IMG/VR virus record: IMGVR_UViG_3300009165_000049
Span: 1-20,960 of that record
Strand: one strand, 5' to 3'
Length of the DNA: 20,960 bases
From: a virus
Notes under the pieces: model-generated
What the model was told of the DNA's origin: nothing
The model's database searches: none
What the model saw: only the letters and a program-made list of their open reading frames with translations
Translations under genes and position numbers: made by a program
In this document: piece after piece, positions 11,876-18,577 of the stretch
Numbering within the stretch: the stretch's first letter is position 1
How the letters are laid out: each line of letters starts with the position of its first letter

Positions 11876-12906
11876 TGAGGAATCGGCTTTCAAATGTCAT
11901 TCGGAGATTCCGTAGACCCGGATTAACGGGTGGAGGATATTTCTATGACTTATACGCGCCTAACACGGCTGCTTTGACGGTTTCGGACTATCAAGCAATT
12001 CAGCAACGCACCGCGCAAACGCTTGAATTCCGACGCACCATTGTCGAAAACAACCGGATGCAATACGCGTCGCCGGGATCTCGTGTTTCGTTCCAGACGA
12101 ACGCCGAAAGGCTACGGCTGAATCTGTACTGGAACGCTGAGGTTTACAACGTCATCAGCGGAAACGCCACATTTAATGGGGTGGGATCGGTTCTATCCAA
12201 TGGAACCGAGATCGGTACATTTGATTGGTCGCAGCCCCTTGTGAAGGGATATTCAACTCCGACCTATCCTCTTGCAACGGGAACCAAGACGGTCACGATT
12301 GTTTGGCCGTACAGCGCGGGACTTCAATTGCAATCGGTAGATTTGCAGCGCGGCGCAAGCCTAGTAGCAGCAACACGGCCAGCGAACAAGATTGGCATCT
12401 GTGGAGACAGCATTTCCCAAGGCTTTGAATCTAGCAAAATCACTACGACATGGGCTTATCTTCTCGGCAACACGCAGAGCAGACAGGTCATCAACTTGGC
12501 GAATGCGGGAGTGCCAGCAGACGCAAGCCATGCGACTGCGCTTACAGGAACAGGCTGCGACCGCGTGACCTATATGATCGGGTACAACGACTTTGCATCT
12601 CAAACGGCGCTAGTGACATTTCAGAACGCCGTTCAGGGCTGGATTACCAATGCGCGAGCGGCTTTGCCTTCTGCGCGGATATATGTGATCTCGACCATCT
12701 ACTCGCCAAACACAAATACAATCACGCTAGCGCAGTATCGAAGCGCGGTGCAAGCGGCTGAACTGGCGGCTGGTGACGCAAATACGTTCTACATTGATGG
12801 TTTGTCGATTATGACAAACAACACCAATCGACTAAGCGGAACGATTCATCCAAATGACCTTGGCGCGTCCGAAATTGCTACAAACTTGCAGCCATTAATT
12901 ACATGA
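11875..12906 (+). CDS. SGNH/GDSL-family esterase of the virion
   Basis: A 343-aa protein. The C-terminal domain (about 168-343) has SGNH blocks: ICGDSISQGFES with catalytic Ser179 (block I), a glycine in NLANAGVPAD (Gly212; block II), YMIGYNDF with Asn238 (block III), and GTIHPNDLG with His325 (block V). The usual Asp three residues before the His is Gly322 here, so the triad may be a Ser-His dyad or use another acid. Residues 40-165 form a beta-sandwich that probably binds substrate. SGNH enzymes on phages deacetylate or cleave ester bonds in host surface polysaccharide. ATG 11875 lies in the preceding stop (TAATG); no ribosome site is visible, so reinitiation is likely. GTG/TTG codons at 11863/11860 are alternatives. 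It ends with ATGA overlap to the protease gene. Confidence 0.8.
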   Translation: MRNRLSNVIRRFRRPGLTGGGYFYDLYAPNTAALTVSDYQAIQQRTAQTLEFRRTIVENNRMQYASPGSRVSFQTNAERLRLNLYWNAEVYNVISGNATFNGVGSVLSNGTEIGTFDWSQPLVKGYSTPTYPLATGTKTVTIVWPYSAGLQLQSVDLQRGASLVAATRPANKIGICGDSISQGFESSKITTTWAYLLGNTQSRQVINLANAGVPADASHATALTGTGCDRVTYMIGYNDFASQTALVTFQNAVQGWITNARAALPSARIYVISTIYSPNTNTITLAQYRSAVQAAELAAGDANTFYIDGLSIMTNNTNRLSGTIHPNDLGASEIATNLQPLIT

Positions 12907-14399
12907 GCAGCATTGATCTCAAACCAACCACCGAGATGGCATCCAATGCAACCCGTGGCCTTGAGCTGCGCGAGAAGCACGGCAGGGGTGGCACGGAGAT
13001 CGGCGTAGCGCGGGCGCGTGACATCAAGAACCGGGCGAACCTGTCACCCGAAACCGTGCGCCGCATGGTGTCCTACTTCGCTCGGCACGAGGTTGACAAG
13101 CAGGGCGAGGGCTGGGGCAAGGATTCCGCTGGGTATATCGCGTGGCTCCTGTGGGGCGGCGATGCTGGCAAGGCATGGGCAGAGCGCAAAGACAAGGAAC
13201 TCGACCGCAAGGAGGAGAAGACCGTGAACGCAAAGACATCTCACACAGTCGCCGAGGATGGCGACAAGGTAATGATTGAGCGCGTCGAACTGTTCATGGC
13301 GTTTGACCCAGCCATCGACGACGGCGAGGCTGACCCGGAACTCAAGCGTTTCAACAACAAGCGCCTCAAGGACATCGTTGCATCAACGCGCAAGCACATG
13401 GCTCGCGGCTCGTTCCCCCGCCTCGTCATCATGCACGAGAAGGACGGCAAGGAACCGAAGTCCGCTGTCGGTCGATTCCCCACAATTTCCTACGAAGAAC
13501 GCGATGGAATTGGGTACATTGTGGGCGACATGGAAGTCAACCGCGATATTTTCGACCGCTTCATTGCCACCAACGCCTTCCCGCGTCGGTCGGCTGAGAT
13601 CTGGTCAGGCTCAAACCATCTATCCGAGGTGGCGTTGCTCGGGCGTGAAACCCCGCGCCGTCCCCTCCCGGACACCCATTTCACCCGCAAGGGCGAGAAG
13701 ATCACTTGTTCAAAGTCCAACCATGACCTCGTCGGGGCTGGTGGCGGACTCAATACATTCATCCCGACGACTACCAAGGAGGAGGCCAGCATGGCATCCA
13801 GCGACGATATGCGCGAGGAGTTGGAGGCCATGAAGTGCGCCATCTCCGAACTCTCGGACATGATGAAGAAGAAGTTCGCAGACGACTCGGACGACAAGGA
13901 CGAGATGGCTGAGGACGACGATGAGATGAAGGACGAGATGGCCGAGGAAGACGGTCAAGTCCACATCGACATCGAGAGCCATGACGTTGAGGCAGGCGAA
14001 GACGAAGACGAGGCGGAGCCGGTGGTCGCTAGCCGATCCACCTACGCGCTTCGCTCTGAGAACGCCCGTCTCAAGTCCCGGTTCGCTCGGCTTGAAGCCG
14101 AGTTGAAGCGCGAGAAGTTTGAGCGCGAAGTGGAGATCATGGAGCAGGAGGGCTACCGCATCCCAGACTCACAGCGCGAGGCGCTTGTTGGTCAGTTGCA
14201 GGCTTCCCGCAACCCAGTTGCTCTCCTTGAGTCATGGCGCGACCTGTTCGCCCGCGACCCAATCGGAACCAAGATTGATATGAGCCGAGCAGCCCTGCCG
14301 CGTGGCATGGACATTGGTGACGTTGGCTCACTCGTCAAGCAATTTGCTGGCAAGCCTGAAGAGTTTGCCCGTGCAATCAACTCCCGAATGAAGGGATAA
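12903..14399 (+). CDS. Prohead protease-scaffold fusion protein
   Basis: A 498-aa protein with three parts. Residues 15-95 are a conserved phage domain (TRGLELREKHGRGGTEIGVA, NLSPETVRRMVSYFARHEVD, IAWLLWGGDAGKAWA). Residues 122-257 resemble assembly proteases of the herpesvirus-assemblin/Mu gpI kind: LVIMHEKDGK with candidate His178, VGRFPTI, FPRRSAEIWSG with candidate Ser230, and the closing HLSEVALLGRETPRRPLPD (239-257). Residues 297-498 are an acidic then coiled-coil scaffold (D/E-rich 326-372; helix 383-417). The junction has GGGLNTFIP (280-288), matching the capsid protein N-terminus. Such fusions template the prohead and are then proteolysed. ATG 12903 overlaps the esterase stop. Catalytic residue assignment is by pattern only. 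Confidence 0.8.
   Translation: MSSIDLKPTTEMASNATRGLELREKHGRGGTEIGVARARDIKNRANLSPETVRRMVSYFARHEVDKQGEGWGKDSAGYIAWLLWGGDAGKAWAERKDKELDRKEEKTVNAKTSHTVAEDGDKVMIERVELFMAFDPAIDDGEADPELKRFNNKRLKDIVASTRKHMARGSFPRLVIMHEKDGKEPKSAVGRFPTISYEERDGIGYIVGDMEVNRDIFDRFIATNAFPRRSAEIWSGSNHLSEVALLGRETPRRPLPDTHFTRKGEKITCSKSNHDLVGAGGGLNTFIPTTTKEEASMASSDDMREELEAMKCAISELSDMMKKKFADDSDDKDEMAEDDDEMKDEMAEEDGQVHIDIESHDVEAGEDEDEAEPVVASRSTYALRSENARLKSRFARLEAELKREKFEREVEIMEQEGYRIPDSQREALVGQLQASRNPVALLESWRDLFARDPIGTKIDMSRAALPRGMDIGDVGSLVKQFAGKPEEFARAINSRMKG
13791..14399 (+). CDS. Nested free scaffold protein from an internal start
   Basis: AAGGAGGAGG (13776-13785), a near-perfect ribosome binding site, precedes an in-frame ATG at 13791 (residue 297 of the fusion). 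It would make a 202-aa protein (MASSDDMREELEAMKCAISE...) consisting only of the scaffold part. The layout matches lambda C/Nu3 and herpesvirus UL26/UL26.5, where the scaffold is made in excess from within the protease gene. The acidic segment and coiled coil support the scaffold role. That it is expressed is inferred. Confidence 0.7.
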   Translation: MASSDDMREELEAMKCAISELSDMMKKKFADDSDDKDEMAEDDDEMKDEMAEEDGQVHIDIESHDVEAGEDEDEAEPVVASRSTYALRSENARLKSRFARLEAELKREKFEREVEIMEQEGYRIPDSQREALVGQLQASRNPVALLESWRDLFARDPIGTKIDMSRAALPRGMDIGDVGSLVKQFAGKPEEFARAINSRMKG

Positions 14400-14411
14400 A
14401 AGGAAACAACA

Positions 14412-14801
14412 ATGCTTCAATTCTCTCCAAATCTCATTGCTACCGCTGACATCAACCCCTATGCCATCGTCAAGATGTCAACGACCGCGTTCTCAGGTTC
14501 TGCCTCCACGGCAGCGGCTGACTACGTTGTCGGCGTTGCTGACGGCTCAACAAGCCGATTCAATACCACCGTTCACGCAGCAGCAGGCGACCCAATCAGT
14601 CTCCAGCCGTCTAACTGCGTCCAATTGAAGTGCGGCGCATCGGTCGCTATTACTGCGGGTCTTGGCTTGATCGCCGGGACTGCGGGCGTAGCGATTACTG
14701 CGGCTGGTAGCGGCAATGTTCCGCTGTTCGTGGCTCTTGAGCCAGCAGCGGTTGATTCCATCTTCTGGGCATACCGCCTGCCCTCCGTCAAGGCTCTGTA
14801 A
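14412..14801 (+). CDS. Head decoration/stabilisation-like protein
   Basis: A 129-aa protein just before the capsid gene. It has the light, Ala/Gly/Val-rich beta pattern of capsid decoration proteins of DUF2190 type: ADINPYAIVKM, AADYVVGVADGSTS, AAGDPISLQPSNCVQLKCGA and GNVPLFVALEPAA. In these the order is V-G-V-A...A-A-G-D...G...A-L-E. They bind the capsid outside at local symmetry axes. No tail or enzyme features are present. AAAGGAAA gives a good ribosome site before ATG 14412. A 25-base gap with AT-rich TAATTAATTAT separates it from the capsid gene. Confidence 0.65.
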   Translation: MLQFSPNLIATADINPYAIVKMSTTAFSGSASTAAADYVVGVADGSTSRFNTTVHAAAGDPISLQPSNCVQLKCGASVAITAGLGLIAGTAGVAITAAGSGNVPLFVALEPAAVDSIFWAYRLPSVKAL

Positions 14802-14811
14802 TTAATTATCG

Positions 14812-14820
14812 AAAGGAGGT
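14812..14820 (+). promoter_or_regulatory. Consensus ribosome binding site of the capsid gene
   Basis: AAAGGAGGT, fully complementary to the bacterial 16S 3' end, six bases before ATG 14827. It is among the strongest sites in the window, as expected for the most abundant virion protein. Confidence 0.9.
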
Positions 14821-14826
14821 CATCAA

Positions 14827-15864
14827 ATGGCCTATGTGACAGTCGGAGGCGGTCTAAACACTTACGTCCCCTCCACCAACGCGCTTGCAACCGGCGCTCT
14901 TCAGGTTGAGTTCACCCGTGCGGTGAATTCGTTTGCCATCACCCGTTACGCCCAAATCGTCGCCTGCAATCAAATGACGGGGTACTACCTCCGTCTTGAT
15001 TCGGACGACAACGTCCGCGTCTCAAACGAAAACGAATTTATCTGGCCTCTTGGCAACGACCGCCCGGTCGGCAAGATGAACCAGCACGACTTCGTTACGT
15101 TCACCGCGCAGCGTTACGCGTTCCCGTTCTACATCCCAAACGAAACCGTCAAGCAAGCCGCGTGGGACATCGTTGCCCAGCACGCTCGCAGTAAGGCGCA
15201 GCTCGCTATGACCGCTCGCTCCATGCGAACGGCTACCGCGCTGACCAACTCCACAGCTGTGGCCGCATTCACCTTAGCGGGCAACTATCAGGCTCTTGGT
15301 AGTACTTGGAAGGGCGTTTGGACGGCTTCGTCCACTAACGTCATTCAGGCAAGCATCCAAGACGCGCTCCAGCGCATCTCGCTTGCTACTGGTGGCGCGG
15401 TTCGTAGTGAAGACATTTGCATGGTCATTAGTCCGACCGTTGCAAATATCATCTCACAGGCGGACGAAATCCGTAACTATGTGAAGAACTACCCAGCGGC
15501 CTTGCCGTTCCTTCAGGGTTCGGACATCTTCTCCCGTTACGGCCTCCCGCCGAATCTGTTCGGCGTTTCGGTTGTCGTTGACGACTCGGTCAAGGTGACA
15601 AGTCGCAAGAACAACGCAGTTGCAGGTACTCGTTCGTTCGTGTACGGCAACTCGGCAATCTTCGTGAGCCGCCCCGGTGGCTTGGTTGGTGTCGAAGGTT
15701 CGACCTCGTTTAGCACCTGCCAGATCTTCGCCTTTGAAGATATGACGGTCGAGAACTGGGACGATCCGAAGGATCGCCGTATTGAAGGTCGCGTCATTGA
15801 CACAAGCACCTCGGAATTGGTTTCCCCAATCTCTGGGTTCCTGTGCGCCAACGTCACGGGCTAA
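14827..15864 (+). CDS. Major capsid protein
   Basis: A 345-aa protein in the expected place after scaffold and decoration genes, with a consensus ribosome site. Features consistent with a HK97-like capsid protein: FTRAVNSFAITRYAQIVACN (29-48), EFIWPLGNDRPVGKMNQHDF (70-89), RYAFPFYIPNETVKQAAWDI (96-115), a helical AMTARSMRTAT, and a C-terminal domain with FGVSVVVDDSVKV and FAFEDMTVENWDDPKDRRIE, as in unusual capsid proteins of several environmental phages. Residues 7-17 are GGGLNTYVPST, repeated almost exactly at the protease/scaffold junction. The protein has no long delta-domain before it, so separate scaffold is needed, agreeing with the upstream gene. Followed by a strong hairpin. Confidence 0.85.
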   Translation: MAYVTVGGGLNTYVPSTNALATGALQVEFTRAVNSFAITRYAQIVACNQMTGYYLRLDSDDNVRVSNENEFIWPLGNDRPVGKMNQHDFVTFTAQRYAFPFYIPNETVKQAAWDIVAQHARSKAQLAMTARSMRTATALTNSTAVAAFTLAGNYQALGSTWKGVWTASSTNVIQASIQDALQRISLATGGAVRSEDICMVISPTVANIISQADEIRNYVKNYPAALPFLQGSDIFSRYGLPPNLFGVSVVVDDSVKVTSRKNNAVAGTRSFVYGNSAIFVSRPGGLVGVEGSTSFSTCQIFAFEDMTVENWDDPKDRRIEGRVIDTSTSELVSPISGFLCANVTG

Positions 15865-15883
15865 TTCTTCAGCCTCTCAGGAT

Positions 15884-15917
15884 GAGGGTGGTGGGGACTT
15901 CGGTTCCCACCACCCTC
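15884..15917 (+). terminator. UUCG-capped 15-bp hairpin after the capsid gene
   Basis: GAGGGTGGTGGG (15884-15895) pairs with CCCACCACCCTC (15906-15917); three further pairs (one G-U) close a TTCG loop at 15899-15902 with C-G. It starts 19 bases after the capsid stop. After it comes TCTAGG, not a T-run, so it may be a partial terminator or a 3' stabiliser giving extra capsid mRNA relative to tail genes. Confidence 0.65.
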
Positions 15918-15931
15918 TCTAGGCGGAACCT

Positions 15932-16426
15932 ATGACCGCATACGCCACCTACGCCGATTTGGAGTCCGCGCTCGATGCCCAGATCATTGCACAACTGTGC
16001 AGCGACCTCGGTAGCCCTATGCTCGGCTCCAACCCGGTCACGACGCACGCGCTAGAACGCGCTACAGGGATTGTGCAGGCGTACACGCGTGTAGGCGGCA
16101 TCTACACCGATTTGGATTTGACGACGCTCTCAGCGGCTCGTGACCCCCTGCTGATGACGCTCGTTGTTGACTTGGCGGTTGAGGCGCTCTTTCAGCGTCG
16201 CGCCATGAAGATTACCCCAGCCGTTGAGCAGCGCTTAAAGCAGGCGTACTCCATGCTGGAAGCACTCCGGGACGGGAAGATGATATTCGGGGCGCTTGCT
16301 AAGGCAGCAGAAGCAGGCTTGCCAGCGGTGCAGGCTACCCCGGCGATGACCAACGCTTGGTATAACGGCGTCAGCACGAGCGCCTTCTTCCGCCCTCGCC
16401 TCCCGAACACGATGCCGGGGAGCTGA
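15932..16426 (+). CDS. Head-tail connector protein (Mu gp36-like, DUF1320 type)
   Basis: A 164-aa protein. The pattern MTAYATYADLESALDAQIIA, then ALERATGIVQAYTRVGGIYT, DPLLMTLVVDLAVEALFQRR and VEQRLKQAYSMLEALRDGKM is that of Mu gp36-like (DUF1320) or gp6-like connector proteins, which form a ring below the portal. The C-terminal 40 residues are looser. Position after the capsid gene and before the tail completion gene agrees. AGGCGGA before ATG 15932 serves as ribosome site, just beyond the hairpin. The stop is one base from the next start (GTG 16428). Confidence 0.75.
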   Translation: MTAYATYADLESALDAQIIAQLCSDLGSPMLGSNPVTTHALERATGIVQAYTRVGGIYTDLDLTTLSAARDPLLMTLVVDLAVEALFQRRAMKITPAVEQRLKQAYSMLEALRDGKMIFGALAKAAEAGLPAVQATPAMTNAWYNGVSTSAFFRPRLPNTMPGS

Positions 16427-16427
16427 C

Positions 16428-17117
16428 GTGGAACCGTGGCGCAAACGCGTAGCCAAGGCGCTCGCTAGCCCTGCTGTCCAAAAGGGCATAGCAACGGCAA
16501 TCTCATCGTTTGCGAAGCAGCACATTGCACAGAGCCAAGGACGCGGCCCGAATGGGGAGACGGTCGCCCTCGCAGCGCTGAAGCCGATGTCGGGCGAGTT
16601 CTGGACGACCAAGAAGCCACGCGCTGGCGATACTGCAAGCGCCACCCGTCAAGTCCTCAAGGCGGTCAGCCGCAAGAAGAAAGACGGCTCGGTCGTTGTG
16701 AAGAACGTCATGGTGACCGAGTACAAGATGTCCGGGCAGTCCTACCGAAACGGTGGTCAGCCGCTCCGCGACACGGGAAACCTACTGCGGTCGATTGGGG
16801 CGAAAGCCGAGCAGGTCGGTCCGTCCCGCCTCTCCGTGACCATGTCCGGAGCCATCTACGGCATCTACCATGAGAAGGGCTTCTCAACCGACGGCCCGAA
16901 CTTCATCCCGCTGACGCGCAAGGGCAAGCGCACCCATGCGACTGGGGCGAATCCCTATAGCGAAGGACTGACCCCCGGCAAGGATTTCACGATGGCATGG
17001 AGCGGCGTGGACGTTCCGGCTCGTCCGTTCCTTGTCCCGACTAACACCGAATTCGTAAGTATCGGCAAGACGATCAAAATCGGGCTTGCCAAAATCCTCA
17101 AAGGAAAGGCGCAATAA
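16428..17117 (+). CDS. Tail completion / virion morphogenesis protein (Mu gpG-like)
   Basis: A 229-aa protein starting at GTG 16428. It has the family signature of head-tail joining proteins of Mu gpG/HK97 gp10 type: PLRDTGNLLRSIGAKAEQ (112-129), AIYGIYHEKGFS and, near the end, VDVPARPFLVPTNTEF. The N-terminal half is basic (WRKRVAKALASP, SRKKKDGSVVVKN). Between them an alkaline insert with YKMSGQSYRNGG makes it longer than many members (about 150 aa). Such proteins join heads and tails. It precedes tail tube by 0 bases (TAA then ATG). Confidence 0.75.
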   Translation: MEPWRKRVAKALASPAVQKGIATAISSFAKQHIAQSQGRGPNGETVALAALKPMSGEFWTTKKPRAGDTASATRQVLKAVSRKKKDGSVVVKNVMVTEYKMSGQSYRNGGQPLRDTGNLLRSIGAKAEQVGPSRLSVTMSGAIYGIYHEKGFSTDGPNFIPLTRKGKRTHATGANPYSEGLTPGKDFTMAWSGVDVPARPFLVPTNTEFVSIGKTIKIGLAKILKGKAQ

Positions 17118-17606
17118 ATGGCAACGGCAATCTTTGTAGCAGGGCCTACATCAATCTACGTCAATGTGGGATCTGGCTACGTCGAGCTCGGGCAGACCGA
17201 CAACGACAGCCTGCCGCAAGTCTCCTACTCGGACAACATTCATGAGATCAAGACCGTTTCGTCGGGCGCGACCCCGGAGGAGATGGTGGTCCAGAATACG
17301 AGCGCGACCATCACCGTCACGCTGGTCAAGTGGGATGCGTCGGTATTGACAAGCCTTCAGGCGCGGCAGCGTGGCGCGGCGTTCACGTCTACCGTTGGCC
17401 GTCTCTTGGTCGGCGACAGCGGGACGTTCGGGGTTCAAATCGACCCAATAGCGGTAGGTAAGACGGGCTACACCTTCGGGCGTTGCTTCCTGATGGGCGA
17501 CGCCATCACTCACTCGCAATTCGGCAACGTCGAGCAGCGCATGGGTTTGACCTTCCGCGCCATCCCAGACGGCAGCAATATTCTCGCCGCCTCATATACT
17601 TCCTGA
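17118..17606 (+). CDS. Probable tail tube protein
   Basis: A 162-aa beta-rich protein: YVNVGSGYVELGQTDND, VSYSDNIHEIKTVSSG, VQNTSATITVTLVKWD, and FRAIPDGSNI at the end. Size, beta content and location (directly before the frameshifted tail chaperone genes) fit major tail tube proteins, which polymerise as hexamer rings around the tape measure. No specific family signature is recognised. AAAGGAAAGG ends 8 bases before ATG 17118. It may also include the capsid-decoration-like G-V-Q-I-D-P segment, but that is not specific. Confidence 0.65.
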   Translation: MATAIFVAGPTSIYVNVGSGYVELGQTDNDSLPQVSYSDNIHEIKTVSSGATPEEMVVQNTSATITVTLVKWDASVLTSLQARQRGAAFTSTVGRLLVGDSGTFGVQIDPIAVGKTGYTFGRCFLMGDAITHSQFGNVEQRMGLTFRAIPDGSNILAASYTS

Positions 17607-17607
17607 C

Positions 17608-17862
17608 ATGATCGACCTAGCACTAGACAACGACCCGCTTCTCTTCCGCGTAGAAATCCCATCCGGCGCGCTGGTGGTGCAATGGAACGAGGCACTAGCC
17701 GCATTAAGCGGAAAGCAAGACGCCGCTCCGCAAGTCGCGGATGTCGCCGCAGCTTTACGAAAAGTAGCACGCACGCCGGAGGTTGCTGCTGGCGCGTCGG
17801 ATGAGATCCTCTTTGCAGTCTTTGCACGCATGGGCAAGGCGGTTGAACAGGCGGGAAACTGA
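17608..17862 (+). CDS. Tail assembly chaperone, upstream product (G-like)
   Basis: An 84-aa protein, MIDLALDNDPLLFRVEIPSG..., with a beta-start and helices (AQ/ALA rich: VADVAAALRKVARTPEVAAG, DEILFAVFARMGKAVEQAGN). It lies between tail tube and tape measure, the usual place of lambda G. These chaperones coat the tape measure during tail assembly and are absent from the virion. The stop TGA follows directly on a slippery heptamer, so a part of the ribosomes will produce the longer fusion. ATG 17608 is one base past the tail tube stop; no strong ribosome site. Confidence 0.75.
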   Translation: MIDLALDNDPLLFRVEIPSGALVVQWNEALAALSGKQDAAPQVADVAAALRKVARTPEVAAGASDEILFAVFARMGKAVEQAGN

Positions 17863-18116
17863 CAAGGGGAGTTGCCCAATTCTTGGCAACCTACGGACGG
17901 CTCCCCTCAGACTTTGACGAAAGTACAGCGATGGGACTAGCGCAGAACATCCCCATGATTGAAGCGCGTCAGTCTCTTGTATTCGCGCAAGGCATTGCCA
18001 TTGCTTTCGGATCGCCAGAACTGACCGAACACACCATCCGCATGGCGACAGGAAATAGCGACCTCGCGTTCCGTGTTCGCATGAGCATGGAACACCAAAA
18101 GGCGGCAACGCTATGA
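17608..18116 (+). CDS. Tail assembly chaperone fusion by -1 frameshift (GT-like)
   Basis: Translate 17608-17859 then, after a one-base backward slip, from C17859: total 169 aa, with the junction ...VEQAGN-LTRGVAQFLATYG. The second frame has no ATG near its beginning and no stop between the slip site and 18116; its only nearby start (TTG 17883) has no ribosome site, which argues that it is reached by slippage. The T-like part (LPSDFDESTAMGLAQNIPMI, then an amphipathic helix) recruits the tail tube in lambda-like systems. The end overlaps the next ATG (ATGA at 18113). Confidence 0.8.
17853..17859 (+). promoter_or_regulatory. Slippery heptamer for -1 frameshifting
   Basis: G GGA AAC, in register with the zero frame (GCG GGA AAC TGA), a canonical X-XXY-YYZ site close to lambda's G GGA AAG. 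Both tRNAs can re-pair in the -1 frame (GGG, AAA). The stop codon follows at once, which usually raises the slip rate. Confidence 0.88.
17865..17907 (+). promoter_or_regulatory. Stem structure downstream of the slippery site
   Basis: AGGGGAG (17865-17871) pairs with CTCCCCT (17901-17907), and inside it GTTGCC (17871-17876) with GGCAAC (17885-17890); G17871 can serve only one of them. The outer stem begins 5 bases after the heptamer, the spacing normal for frameshift stimulators. Pairing is seen; stimulation is inferred. Confidence 0.65.
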
Positions 18117-18577
18117 CCGTTCAAAGCAATTCAGGAATTTGGATTGAGCTGCGGAATCAAATTCGCAACTGGATGACGGCTCGCGGCTACGGCGATCAGG
18201 TCTACTTGGCTGAGAAGCCAACGGATGACATGGTTGCGCAGTACGCAGTACAAATCGTCCCATCAGGCGACGCGGCTCTACACCCCCGTAGTGGCGTTGG
18301 TCTGCTTGAGGCAACGATCAATATAACGGTCTGGTGGCGCGGGCTACTCGATCACACGAGCCAAGCGACCGAGCGCATTGCCGGGGAAGAAGGCATTGAG
18401 CAGTTTATCGACGGGCTGCGCACGCTCTTGATCCAGAACACGCTCGGCGGTCGCCTGACCATCCCGCTCACATGGCGCAGCGGTGGGCAGATCGAAGCGG
18501 TAGACGAAGCGGTCGGCTGGATGCGCGGCACGGAGACTTTCCTGTGCGCCTTTGAAATGACGTGGGAGGTTCAGTAA
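18113..18577 (+). CDS. Tail-joining protein, possibly tail terminator
   Basis: A 154-aa alpha/beta protein: SGIWIELRNQIRNWMTARGY, DMVAQYAVQIVPSGDAAL, GLLEATINITVWWRGLLDHT and ETFLCAFEMTWEVQ. The order helix, strand, strand, final strand resembles tail terminator proteins (lambda gpU-like) and other tail completion folds. In most siphoviruses the terminator is upstream of the tube; here it would be between chaperones and tape measure, so the role is tentative. The start overlaps the chaperone stop (ATGA), the end overlaps the next ATG (TAATG). Confidence 0.5.
   Translation: MTVQSNSGIWIELRNQIRNWMTARGYGDQVYLAEKPTDDMVAQYAVQIVPSGDAALHPRSGVGLLEATINITVWWRGLLDHTSQATERIAGEEGIEQFIDGLRTLLIQNTLGGRLTIPLTWRSGGQIEAVDEAVGWMRGTETFLCAFEMTWEVQ

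Noticed and set aside
17883-18116. Independent gene from TTG 17883
   Set aside because: No ribosome site. The frame is open back to the slippery heptamer, so frameshifting explains it.
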